Origin: a virus
Direction: 5' to 3' (one strand)
IMG/VR virus record: IMGVR_UViG_3300006124_000002
Span: 1 to 53,821 of that record
Length of the DNA stretch: 53,821 nt
Each line of letters begins with the position of its first letter. Within the stretch, counting starts at the first letter, position 1. Below, piece after piece: positions 27,031 through 34,731 of the stretch. The notes beneath the pieces were generated by a model, which saw nothing but the letters and a program-made list of their open reading frames with translations, did no database searches and was not told the origin of the DNA. A program made the position numbers and the translations under genes.

Positions 27031-27315
27031 TTATTTGCGACTAGAAAGTTCTTCTTGAGTCAAGGAGTCATCAAGATCGGGATCAAGATCCAAGTCGTGT
27101 GTGCTTACCCTTGAGACAACGGATTTAGGTCTCTCAATCTTCTCAAATTTATTGTCTTCTGCTTCCGTTGCCCACTCTTGGAGTGTCTTGAATACAGCTA
27201 CTACGGTTGCGTGGTCTTTGTTGACCAACTCCTCATAGATTGCCGTCTTTAGATCCGAATACCTTTTATCGTTTACGATAGATGCCGATAGGTTTGTTGC
27301 GTTAATGTCAGCCAT
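27031..27315 (-). CDS. Small hypothetical protein, 94 aa
   Basis: Acidic, mostly helical protein (YSDLKTAIYEELVNKDHATV) with a charged C-terminal tail rich in Asp (LDLDPDLDDSLTQEE). It overlaps the end of the portal gene by 8 bases and precedes the scaffold gene, so it is co-translated with head-assembly proteins and may be an assembly factor. No family recognised. Confidence 0.55.
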   Translation of the reverse strand: MADINATNLSASIVNDKRYSDLKTAIYEELVNKDHATVVAVFKTLQEWATEAEDNKFEKIERPKSVVSRVSTHDLDLDPDLDDSLTQEELSSRK

Positions 27316-29923
27316 TTTCTTGCCCGATGCCGGGATTTTGCGTGGTTACTTGTTCTTGTTGTGCAATAGCGGCTTGCTGTGCCGCCATGTCTTGAGCGTT
27401 CATCTGCTGTTGCTGATCAAGCTCCTGTTCATGTTGATCCTGCATGGCTTGCATATTGTGTGAAGCCTTTGCCCTGTGAATCTGAATATCGTTTGCGGCT
27501 TTTGCCCTCTTGGTTGCAAGGTCAGTTGATGCTTTCTCCATTGCATTGACATTATGAAGTTGGGCTTTCTGTGCCATTGCCGCCAGCTTGATGTTTTCCT
27601 TCTTCTGTAATGTGTCGGTAATGATTGCTTCCTTGGCAACAAGTGCTTGCAACTTGATCGTGTGAGGATCTTTATCTCCACCTTGACCCTGCTGTTGCTG
27701 ATTGGCTTTCTCAATCTGTGCAAGCTGGCTACCAAGCTCATCAACTCCACGCTGAAGCTGTTGCATCTGCTGACCAAACTGTTGAGCAATTTGCTTCTTG
27801 GTAGGATCTTTCTGGATGAATCCAAGGTGAGCAACAAGATGTGGCCCCTTGAAGCGCATGAGGCAAGCGTAGATGTCCTTGATAAGCTCCACAGCTTCCT
27901 CGGATACTCCTTGTGCGGCTTGCCCACGGGTTGGTGCTTGAGGATTAACGCCGGCACTTTGAAGGGCCGCTTGAGCCTCCTGCATTGATACGGCGGCATC
28001 TTGGATGTGACCCTTAAAGTGTTCCACATGGTTCTGATCTGGATACACCCTAAAGTTTGCGGCGTTTCCTTTTGGATCAGTCATACCAATGTTTTCCATT
28101 GAGATGATTCCTTGTTCGTCTGGAATATCAACCTTGGTGTGTTGGAAATAACGGGTGACATTTTGGCGACCATTGAGTGCGGCAATCGCATCTTCAATGG
28201 CGTTGGCTTGACCATCATTCATTGGTGTCATGCCCGTGAGAGAAACAGTCTGCTGTGCCGCCATCAGCTTGTAGGACGGGCTACCAGAACCAGCAAGCAT
28301 ATTGGACTCAAGATTCTCAATGTTTTCCCACTTCCATGCTTCTTTTGGAACTCCATTTTCATCCATGAACTCCACAAAACGCTGTTTGAGTTTATAACCA
28401 TATCCACCTTTTGTGGTACGGCTCATGCGTTTGTACAGGAGTTTAAGCCAACGGGTTTGATTATCATTGAAGCGGCGAATCTGTGTGCCTTGAAGTTTGG
28501 CACTTTCAGCCGCATCAAGTTGTGCTTCTCCTTTTGTCCTTTGCTTTCCACCCTTATTTGCCATTCCAATGTTGTAAGCACCAATTCCACGATAGAGATC
28601 GGATTGGTAGAATTGAATGCCAGAAAGAACCTCATTGAATGGTATGTTTACATTAACTTGAACAGGATCAACATCTTGTGGCAAGATAAGCATTGGCGAC
28701 CATTCCATTTGCTTCAGCTTTTTGGTTGCTTCAGCAGAACCACCCTTGAACATTAACCGGGTATTCCAATCAACAGCATCCATGAAACGGTTCATATGGA
28801 TGTCGTATGCTCGGCATTGGATAAAAATAGCTTCAGCAAGACCTTGAATCTCATGCCAGATTCCAGATCCAGTTGAATCAGTCATGGGAGCAATAATGTC
28901 TTCCCAACCATCTTCATCCTTTTCTACCCAATCTTTCTTATAATAAAGGAATCCAGTTTGGTCACGATACTCTTCTTCCGTAAGATCCTTGCGTCCATTT
29001 TCTTTGTAACCAAGGACAAGCCCACCGTAATTCTGGAGGAGCATCATCTTGGAAATGCTTCCGTTGAACTCCATGATGTAAAGCTCATACAATTCAATGC
29101 GGAGCGTATATAATCGGGAAAGGTTCATGTTGCCGCTTGCCACATCCCTCAACCATTCGGTGTTGGTATATGTGTTGCGGTAGTTTGTGGTGAACATTCG
29201 GAGTGCATCCACACAAGCCCAAAAGTTCCAACCCATATCGGTTGCGTGTTGCTGTGCTTTTTCTGGATCTTCTTCTCCACCCGTAATCTTCAACCAGAAC
29301 TCAAGTGGCGTATAGCTACGCTTGATACACATTTCGCCAAGGTTGGTAAGATCGGCAAATGTCTTGTCTGGAATAAGAACATTGGAGTTATGGAAACTTT
29401 TTGTGGGCCACCCGTCCCGGTCTTCAGCAATCTCAAAACCTTTTCCATACAGGCTCATTTCCTCAACATCCAATTCAACATTGTAGTTGTAGGATGACCA
29501 AGATCGGAGCATTCGATCAAATCCAACGCCAATCAAATCACTCCAAATTTTCTTTTCGGTAGGATTTCCAATCTTGGTTGTAATGGTAGCGGCGGTATTG
29601 CGCTCCATCACCATGTCAACAAAGCTGGACTTTTGATTGTCCACAATGAACTTCATTTGACGGAACGGGACATTGCTTTGTCCCTGCATCTGCCTTGCCG
29701 CTACTTGGCTATAATCGGTAGGGGGGAAACCTTTGTAACATTTGTAGATGCGTCCCCACTTGCGCTCACGACCGGCATTATCAAGACGCAAGTTCCAACA
29801 AATTGTAAACGCATCATTGGCAGTTTGGACTCGGCTAGTAGGAGCAACGCCATTTGAGTTGATGGTATTGAAACCCCAACTTGAAACTCCCTCCCGATTA
29901 ACGATGCGTTTTGTTTTTGCCAT
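27308..29923 (-). CDS. Portal protein, 871 aa
   Basis: Large alpha/beta protein in the portal position, next to terL's divergent promoter and upstream of scaffold and capsid genes. It has the portal-like N-terminal segment (PFRQMKFIVDNQKSSFVDMV), a wing-like middle with Trp/Tyr, and a long Gln-rich helical C-terminus (~700-871; QQQGQGGD, MQDQHEQELDQQQQM) of the barrel kind found in podoviruses. It would form the dodecameric DNA channel and the docking site for the terminase. The length exceeds most portals but fits the P22-like large class. Confidence 0.8.
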   Translation of the reverse strand: MAKTKRIVNREGVSSWGFNTINSNGVAPTSRVQTANDAFTICWNLRLDNAGRERKWGRIYKCYKGFPPTDYSQVAARQMQGQSNVPFRQMKFIVDNQKSSFVDMVMERNTAATITTKIGNPTEKKIWSDLIGVGFDRMLRSWSSYNYNVELDVEEMSLYGKGFEIAEDRDGWPTKSFHNSNVLIPDKTFADLTNLGEMCIKRSYTPLEFWLKITGGEEDPEKAQQHATDMGWNFWACVDALRMFTTNYRNTYTNTEWLRDVASGNMNLSRLYTLRIELYELYIMEFNGSISKMMLLQNYGGLVLGYKENGRKDLTEEEYRDQTGFLYYKKDWVEKDEDGWEDIIAPMTDSTGSGIWHEIQGLAEAIFIQCRAYDIHMNRFMDAVDWNTRLMFKGGSAEATKKLKQMEWSPMLILPQDVDPVQVNVNIPFNEVLSGIQFYQSDLYRGIGAYNIGMANKGGKQRTKGEAQLDAAESAKLQGTQIRRFNDNQTRWLKLLYKRMSRTTKGGYGYKLKQRFVEFMDENGVPKEAWKWENIENLESNMLAGSGSPSYKLMAAQQTVSLTGMTPMNDGQANAIEDAIAALNGRQNVTRYFQHTKVDIPDEQGIISMENIGMTDPKGNAANFRVYPDQNHVEHFKGHIQDAAVSMQEAQAALQSAGVNPQAPTRGQAAQGVSEEAVELIKDIYACLMRFKGPHLVAHLGFIQKDPTKKQIAQQFGQQMQQLQRGVDELGSQLAQIEKANQQQQGQGGDKDPHTIKLQALVAKEAIITDTLQKKENIKLAAMAQKAQLHNVNAMEKASTDLATKRAKAANDIQIHRAKASHNMQAMQDQHEQELDQQQQMNAQDMAAQQAAIAQQEQVTTQNPGIGQENG

Positions 29924-29924
29924 T

Positions 29925-30368
29925 TTAGAGTTTCATTCTATTCAAATGCTCTCGATTTGTAAAAGTTTTTATTCTATGGCAATTTGCACATCGAACAACA
30001 CACTTTGCAATCTCGGTTAATGCCAAGTCCCAATTGTTGTATTGGGATACGCATCTGGTTTTTTTACCATTAACATGATCAAACTCAAGTGCATAAGCAT
30101 TTTCTTTATACCCACAATCTATGCAACCCAATGCCAACTTGTATTCATCAGATTTTTTTCGGAACTCTTCTCGTTTTTCTTTAGTGTATTTTTTGTAATA
30201 CTTTTGCCCATTTTTTTCGTAATTTTTACGACCATTTTTACGGCATTGTTCAATATTTTTGTGATAGTATTCTCTAGCTTTTTTGTTTTCTTTGTCTTTG
30301 TTTGCCCTTCTTTTTTCATTCCTGTTTTTGTTATACAGGGCAATTTGTTCAGGAGTTTTTTTTCTCAT
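29925..30368 (-). CDS. HNH endonuclease, homing-type, 147 aa
   Basis: I start at ATG 30368 (MRKKTPEQI), which overlaps the TGA of the upstream gene as ATGA; a start 16 codons earlier is possible. The N-terminal half is a long Lys/Arg/Glu helix. The C-terminal half has the HNH/zinc pattern: CIDC, ALEFDHVNGKKT, and VRCANCHRIKT. It lies one base from the portal gene start and is the second HNH gene in the head operon, most likely a mobile free-standing nuclease. Confidence 0.8.
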   Translation of the reverse strand: MRKKTPEQIALYNKNRNEKRRANKDKENKKAREYYHKNIEQCRKNGRKNYEKNGQKYYKKYTKEKREEFRKKSDEYKLALGCIDCGYKENAYALEFDHVNGKKTRCVSQYNNWDLALTEIAKCVVRCANCHRIKTFTNREHLNRMKL

Positions 30369-30754
30369 CCCAAAACTTGATTTAATGCCTGTCTTCTTTT
30401 TTGACACGCCGTGCAACCTTTTGCAGTTTGTTCAAGATTGCTATTCACTCCCAAACTTTGGGCAACCCTATCTCCCAAACTTGCAAAACTGTGTATCACA
30501 TTCGCAACTTTGTCTCCTGCTTCTTGCCAGCAGTATTGGCTAGGAATCCTACCGCAAATTTGTTGTTCGATCAAGTAATCTAAATTATCTGGCACAGCAA
30601 CATTGTTAATTGTCATGTCGCTTGCAACTTTTTGGGAGAACAATCTTCCATAAGTCATCTCCATTCCATTTACACGATAGCGGTTGCCTTTATCGTCGGA
30701 GTATTCGTACCAGAGTCCTTGTGGGATTGGGCCGTTACGGTCTTTTAATCGCAT
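30365..30754 (-). CDS. First gene of late unit, hypothetical 129 aa
   Basis: Starts at ATG 30754, 11 bases from a candidate -10 box, and ends in the ATGA overlap with the HNH gene. Residues 1-30 include aromatic patches (GLWYEYSDDKGNRYRVNG); the rest is helical with four Cys, two in CTACQKRRQALNQ near the C-terminus. Function unknown; its position before portal suggests a head-completion or packaging accessory. Confidence 0.55.
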   Translation of the reverse strand: MRLKDRNGPIPQGLWYEYSDDKGNRYRVNGMEMTYGRLFSQKVASDMTINNVAVPDNLDYLIEQQICGRIPSQYCWQEAGDKVANVIHSFASLGDRVAQSLGVNSNLEQTAKGCTACQKRRQALNQVLG

Positions 30755-30765
30755 AGTTGATGCAA

Positions 30766-30795
30766 ATACTTGTCTTTGTTTCTAAAAGTTGTCAA
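30766..30795 (-). promoter_or_regulatory. Candidate late promoter in divergent terL/late intergenic
   Basis: A perfect TTGACA lies on the minus strand at 30795-30790, followed 17-18 bases later by CAAGTA/AAGTAT and then, 11 bases on, by the ATG of the first late gene. The -10 is poor, so a phage or alternative sigma factor may be needed. It is the only long-range starting point visible for the ~30-kb late unit. Confidence 0.4.
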
Positions 30796-30806
30796 TACTT
30801 TTGGAC

Positions 30807-32732
30807 ATGGAATATAACGGATTTTCTTTAGAGCAACCAAAAGATACAAATTACGGAATACCAAATTTGATTCATGTTCCACAAATGTTTCGTGAGCTAA
30901 CGGCATATCGTTTGACTCGTGGAGAGTTTGGAAGACGTGAAAGAATCAAAAATGGTATTAAATTAGAACAATCTGGTTTGTTAAATCCTGCACAGCACAT
31001 GATCAATGCCTTCCAATTGATCTACGGCAATGATGTTTTGCTCCATTCTCAAGGAATACCCAACAATTATGCCATAGACATTATTGATTTGTTTTGTAAT
31101 GAGAACGATTGGGGCATTGCAGGGTGTGCAAGTAGTGGAAAAACCTTTTCAGTTGCCGCTTGCATTGTGATTGATTGGCTTTGCGCCCCCGATTGTACAT
31201 CCACATATGTTGCTTCTACCTCTTTGGACGCATCAGAAGACCGTCTTTGGGGTAAAGTATGTACGCTTTACCGTACAGCAATGAGGAATATTCAAGCCCA
31301 ATATGGTGCAAATCAGAGTATTGGAAACCTTGTAGAGTACCGTAGAATGATTGTTTTTGAGACAATTGACACCAAAGATACGGAACGAGACTATACAAAT
31401 GCTATTAAAGCATTGGCTTTTCCCAAGGGTGGTGAAGGAAAACGGTCTGTAGAAAATACACGGGGTAGAAAGAATGCCAGAATGCGGTTGTTTTTGGACG
31501 AATTGGCTGAAATGGATCTCTACGCATTGGATACCCGTGTCAACCTTGGTGCTAACCCCGATTTTATCTTTGGCGGCATGGCAAACCCAGCGGCTACCGC
31601 AAACAATCCCCATACGGAGCTATGTCAGCCCGATGATCCTATGGAATGGGATGCCGTAACCCGTTACACAAAGAAATGGAAGACTCGTACAGGAGTAGCA
31701 TTGCATCTTTCTGGAGAAGATAGTCCAAACTTCAAGGTTCCAGATGCTGAAATACCCCCATTTGATCGTTTCCTTACCGTCCAAGGAGAGGCCGCTACTT
31801 TAAAACGATGCTATGGCAATAAGAATGCCCTAGAATACTGGCGAAATGTCTATGGATGGTGGCCCGATTCTTCCGTAGAACTCACAATCTTCTCAAAACA
31901 GTTCATTCAAGCGTGTGATATTAATTGGGAACCCGTATGGAGTAACAGAACACGGGTAGTTTGCGGCTTTGACCCTGCATTTACGGCAGGAGGAAACAGA
32001 TGTGCGGCTACATTTTGCCGATTTGGGCCAAATGATACCGGGAGAAACCTTGGATTCTACCTTGGAACCCGTGAATATACCTCATCTGTGGGTGATGTTT
32101 TTGAGGAAAGCATTGCAATGCAGTTGGTTAAAGATTGTTTGGAATATGGAGTCCATCCAAGGGACTTTGGATTGGATATTTCGGGTGATGGCGGCAAGAT
32201 GATGAGGGCAATTATCATCGAATGGAGTAAGTTCCATCCAGAAGCCATGTTTGTATTCCCCATTTCCTCAATGGGAATGCCTACGGAAAGGAAAATCAGC
32301 AATCTGGATAAGCGAACTTGTAAAGAAGCGTATGATCGGTTGGTTACGGAGTACTGGTTTGCCGTCCATACGGCCCTGTCTACACGCTCTTTGGTTGGTA
32401 TTGATGTAGAGAAGCACTCTCAAGTAGTAAACGAGTTGTGTAGCCGTCTGTACTACCACAAGGGAAGGAAGGTTGCCGTGGAAAAGAAGCTGGATATGAA
32501 GCATAGGTTGAAGAAATCTCCCGATTTGGCTGACTCTTTGACCTATGCCGTCCAGATGCTTCGCCGGGCAGGACTAGAGTTTTCGTTTGAGGAGGAGTCA
32601 GAATCTTTGGACATCCAAGAAATCAGCGATTGGGAGAACCGATTGATCCATTCCAAAAACAACACCCAAGAAAAACTTGAGGATGATGAATGGGGATATG
32701 GTGGCAAGGGTTGTGATGAGGACGGCTTCTAG
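30807..32732 (+). CDS. terL: Terminase large subunit
   Basis: ATG 30807 gives 641 aa (a TTG at 30789 would add six residues). The ATPase half has Walker A GCASSGKT (~106-113) and Walker B RLFLDELAEM with catalytic Glu (~227-236). The nuclease half has RNase H-like acidic residues in CGFDPAF (Asp389), GLDISGDGG (Asp457) and SPDLADSLTY (Asp573/576). It cuts and pumps phage DNA into the procapsid through the portal. It is transcribed away from the portal operon, and its small subunit is encoded 5 kb away on the other strand. No SD is visible. Confidence 0.93.
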   Translation: MEYNGFSLEQPKDTNYGIPNLIHVPQMFRELTAYRLTRGEFGRRERIKNGIKLEQSGLLNPAQHMINAFQLIYGNDVLLHSQGIPNNYAIDIIDLFCNENDWGIAGCASSGKTFSVAACIVIDWLCAPDCTSTYVASTSLDASEDRLWGKVCTLYRTAMRNIQAQYGANQSIGNLVEYRRMIVFETIDTKDTERDYTNAIKALAFPKGGEGKRSVENTRGRKNARMRLFLDELAEMDLYALDTRVNLGANPDFIFGGMANPAATANNPHTELCQPDDPMEWDAVTRYTKKWKTRTGVALHLSGEDSPNFKVPDAEIPPFDRFLTVQGEAATLKRCYGNKNALEYWRNVYGWWPDSSVELTIFSKQFIQACDINWEPVWSNRTRVVCGFDPAFTAGGNRCAATFCRFGPNDTGRNLGFYLGTREYTSSVGDVFEESIAMQLVKDCLEYGVHPRDFGLDISGDGGKMMRAIIIEWSKFHPEAMFVFPISSMGMPTERKISNLDKRTCKEAYDRLVTEYWFAVHTALSTRSLVGIDVEKHSQVVNELCSRLYYHKGRKVAVEKKLDMKHRLKKSPDLADSLTYAVQMLRRAGLEFSFEEESESLDIQEISDWENRLIHSKNNTQEKLEDDEWGYGGKGCDEDGF

Positions 32733-32737
32733 GAAAC

Positions 32738-32779
32738 ACGGGGCGTGAGATAGCTTGCATTGGCAGAGGCCCGCCCCGT
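32738..32779. other. 8-bp inverted repeat after terL
   Basis: ACGGGGCG and CGCCCCGT form a perfect 8-bp stem with a 26-base loop just after the terL stop. It lacks a U-tract on either strand; a weak terminator or RNA-processing element is possible. Confidence 0.4.
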
Positions 32780-32788
32780 CTCCTAAAA

Positions 32789-32865
32789 TGGCACAGCCTG
32801 TTGGAATCGAACCAACCCAGTCGGATTTGGAGTCCAACTCGCCCATCCTTGGAACATGAGACTGC
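32789..32865 (-). tRNA. tRNA-Trp (CCA)
   Basis: On the minus strand GCAGTCT pairs with AGGCTGT (two G-U), followed by discriminator G and encoded CCA (32791-32789). The T arm is GTTGG-TTCGATT-CCAAC, and the anticodon arm GTTGGA-CTCCAAA-TCCGAC reads CCA with a possible sixth stem pair. The D arm is weak (TGTTC/GGGCG with several G-U). The length is 77 nt. The irregular D arm makes it divergent, but the encoded CCA and T arm support a genuine gene. Confidence 0.75.
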
Positions 32866-32871
32866 GATAAA

Positions 32872-32900
32872 AATTTATTGTTGACGCATGGATTCGTCAA
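32872..32900 (-). promoter_or_regulatory. tRNA-Trp promoter
   Basis: TTGACG (32900-32895), 17-base spacer, TAAATT (32877-32872), then 6 bases to the first nucleotide of tRNA-Trp. The spacing puts the start site on or next to the mature 5' end, which strongly supports function. The -35 also lies in a palindrome (TTGACG/CGTCAA). Confidence 0.6.
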
Positions 32901-32949
32901 TGCCAAAGTCACTTCATTCTGAATGGTGACGCATTCTGACAAGACTTTC

Positions 32950-33000
32950 CTCACAACAAAAGAAAGCCCCGCTGTAGTGCGTCACCACTCGGCGGGGCTT
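32950..33000 (-). terminator. Intrinsic terminator/attenuator-like hairpin upstream of tRNA-Trp
   Basis: AAGCCCCGC (32964-32972) and GCGGGGCTT (32992-33000) make a perfect 9-bp stem with a 19-base loop; on the minus strand it runs into TTTCTTTTGTT. The loop base sequence TGCGTCACCA (32978-32987) is complementary to TGGTGACGCA at 32924-32933. No minus-strand gene lies upstream within the window's next 3 kb, so what it terminates is unclear; TATAAC about 10 bases upstream could be a local -10. Confidence 0.6.
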
Positions 33001-33116
33001 GTCCGTTATAGCAAGTGAGGATGGATGTGAATGCGTACCACATGATCCAATAACTCGGCTCTGGAGAACCAAAACTCCTTACCCGACGAGAATGAAAAGA
33101 AGCGAACAGCATCCAG

Positions 33117-33167
33117 CATAGCGGGGTGTTGTGGTTTCTTTTCCTTACTCTTTCCTTTCCCGCTATG
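33117..33167. other. 9-bp inverted repeat before pentein promoter
   Basis: CATAGCGGG (33117-33125) and CCCGCTATG (33159-33167) are perfectly complementary around a 33-base pyrimidine-rich loop, followed by two runs of six G (33172-33177, 33182-33187). The rest of 33001-33224 shows no convincing gene. Role unknown: possibly an operator or an end structure for terL mRNA. Confidence 0.4.
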
Positions 33168-33224
33168 GAGTGGGGGGTAATGGGGGGTGTTTCCTTTCTC
33201 CTTCGGTTTTCTTTAGCGTTAAGA

Positions 33225-33253
33225 TTGACCAGTTAATAAAACACAGGCATAAT
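33225..33253 (+). promoter_or_regulatory. Strong sigma70-type promoter of pentein gene
   Basis: TTGACC, 17-base spacer, CATAAT (5/6 to each consensus hexamer). The ATG follows 10 bases after the -10, so the expected start site is about 4 bases before the ATG and the mRNA has practically no leader. No SD fits in this space. Confidence 0.7.
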
Positions 33254-33263
33254 TTTAACACTT

Positions 33264-34232
33264 ATGGCGAAATTCACACCGCAAGATTACAAGAATGGAT
33301 CATCTATCCCATCTGTACTTGTGGGTGACTCATCTGTTGCCTCCCTTATCAAAGGCTCTTCTTCTGGTATTGCACCTAACCATACCGCAGGAGAACTCTA
33401 CAAAAGGAAACCACAATTCGTGATGTGTCCTCCAAAGTATCTTTCCACTCGCATTCCGAACAATGTGTTCATGAAAAATGAGAAGGTGGATACGGAAAGG
33501 GCAATGCGCCAGTATACCCGGATCAAAAGAAAAATCACCGCACTTGATGTTCAAGTGTTGGAAATCCCCCCGCAGAAAGATTGTCAAGATCAACACTACA
33601 CCGCCAACATTGGCATAGCCTTAAACCCATTCATTGTTCTCGCCAAGTTTTCCGCTGATGGCAGGACACAGGAAGAAGCTCCAGCAAAAAAGTTTTTTGA
33701 AGGACGAGGCTATACGGTGATCCAGCCCCCACACCCATTTGAGGGAGAAGCCGACCTCAAGAAATGGCAAGATGGGGTGTATTTCGGCGGTCATGGAAAG
33801 TTCAGCGATTGGAAAGCGCATGAATGGATCATGAAAAAAACGGGTGTTGAGATTATCCCAATCCGTGAAACATCCGATTCCCTTTACCATCTTGATTGCT
33901 CACTCTTCGTGATTGATAAGGAAAACTTTATGGTGTGCAAGGGAGGCATGGATCGAGAGTCATTCAAGCGTCTTGAAAAGGTTGCCAACATCATTGTGGT
34001 TCCAGAGGATGTCATGGCTACAGGAGCAACCAACTTGGTCAAAATCCCAGGCAATAAGAAGATCATGTTGTCTGGTATGTTCCAGCCAGAGTTCCCCAAC
34101 TATAGAAAAGGAATGGAGTGGATGTTGACAACTATGGATAAGTTTGGCTATTCCATCATTTTCTGTGACATTGATGAAGCCGACAAATCCGGGGCCGACA
34201 TATCCTGTATGGTCATGCATTTGGATTTTTAG
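33264..34232 (+). CDS. Pentein-fold enzyme: dimethylargininase/amidinotransferase-like, 322 aa
   Basis: The sequence follows the DDAH/arginine deiminase/amidinotransferase superfamily. It opens with PQFVMCPPKYLSTRIPN (~50-66, the usual MCPP...N start), then PFEGEADLK (Glu162, Asp164) and GGHGKFSD, the catalytic-type His209/Asp211 in YHLDCSLFVID, and a C-terminal nucleophile Cys315 in SGADISCMVM. Such enzymes act on guanidino groups of arginine, methylarginine or related compounds; the exact substrate cannot be read from motifs. It has its own strong promoter with no leader and is separated from terL by tRNA-Trp, so it is independently expressed. Confidence 0.8.
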   Translation: MAKFTPQDYKNGSSIPSVLVGDSSVASLIKGSSSGIAPNHTAGELYKRKPQFVMCPPKYLSTRIPNNVFMKNEKVDTERAMRQYTRIKRKITALDVQVLEIPPQKDCQDQHYTANIGIALNPFIVLAKFSADGRTQEEAPAKKFFEGRGYTVIQPPHPFEGEADLKKWQDGVYFGGHGKFSDWKAHEWIMKKTGVEIIPIRETSDSLYHLDCSLFVIDKENFMVCKGGMDRESFKRLEKVANIIVVPEDVMATGATNLVKIPGNKKIMLSGMFQPEFPNYRKGMEWMLTTMDKFGYSIIFCDIDEADKSGADISCMVMHLDF

Positions 34233-34236
34233 ATCC

Positions 34237-34407
34237 ATGAACAATTTCCTCAAATGGTTAATTGGGGGAATTGCTTATCTTAACGGGAACTGTCCCGAAT
34301 GTTGGAAAGAAATGAATACTTGTCATGGTGATCCTTGCCACGTATGCCGTGTCGGTGGAATTTTCCCGCCCAAAGACATCTGGCGTAGATTTATACAATC
34401 AAAATAA
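34237..34407 (+). CDS. Small Cys-rich (zinc-binding-like) protein, 56 aa
   Basis: ATG 34237 follows the pentein stop by 4 bases. A hydrophobic start (FLKWLIGGIAYLNG) is followed by CPECW, TCHGDPC and CHVC, giving five or six Cys that could bind one zinc. It is co-transcribed with the pentein gene. No family recognised. Confidence 0.55.
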   Translation: MNNFLKWLIGGIAYLNGNCPECWKEMNTCHGDPCHVCRVGGIFPPKDIWRRFIQSK

Positions 34408-34413
34408 AAACCC

Positions 34414-34731
34414 ATGACACCAGAACAAGATGCCCATGAAATTTGGAACAAAGCATCAGAAGCTGGTTTAGAAAAATACTTTGCTGGAAGCAGGGAACAC
34501 AGAACCCAATTTTGGACTGCTGGTGCAGGATGGTATGCCAAGAACCTAAAGGACGAGCAATTAGATCTTGTCAGTTACCTTCACCATCTTACCAACAGGA
34601 TTGAATCCATCCAGTTCCTTGCCCAAATGATGGAGGAAGACAATGTGTCGTTGAGAGATGCGGCAACAATCCTAAAGGAACTTGTTTCCGATAGATCACC
34701 AAAAGACATTCCCCATCAATCCAATGACTAA
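34414..34731 (+). CDS. Hypothetical helical protein, 105 aa
   Basis: Soluble helical protein with aromatic clusters (EKYFAGSREHRTQFWTAGAG) and a C-terminal helix (LAQMMEEDNVSLRDAATIL). It overlaps the phosphoesterase start by 8 bases, hence probably translationally coupled. No motif identifies a function. Confidence 0.55.
   Translation: MTPEQDAHEIWNKASEAGLEKYFAGSREHRTQFWTAGAGWYAKNLKDEQLDLVSYLHHLTNRIESIQFLAQMMEEDNVSLRDAATILKELVSDRSPKDIPHQSND

Noticed and set aside
33172-33187. Two runs of six G as a G-quadruplex
   Set aside because: Only two runs are present; a four-tract quadruplex would need unusual splitting of each run, so I mention it only as context.
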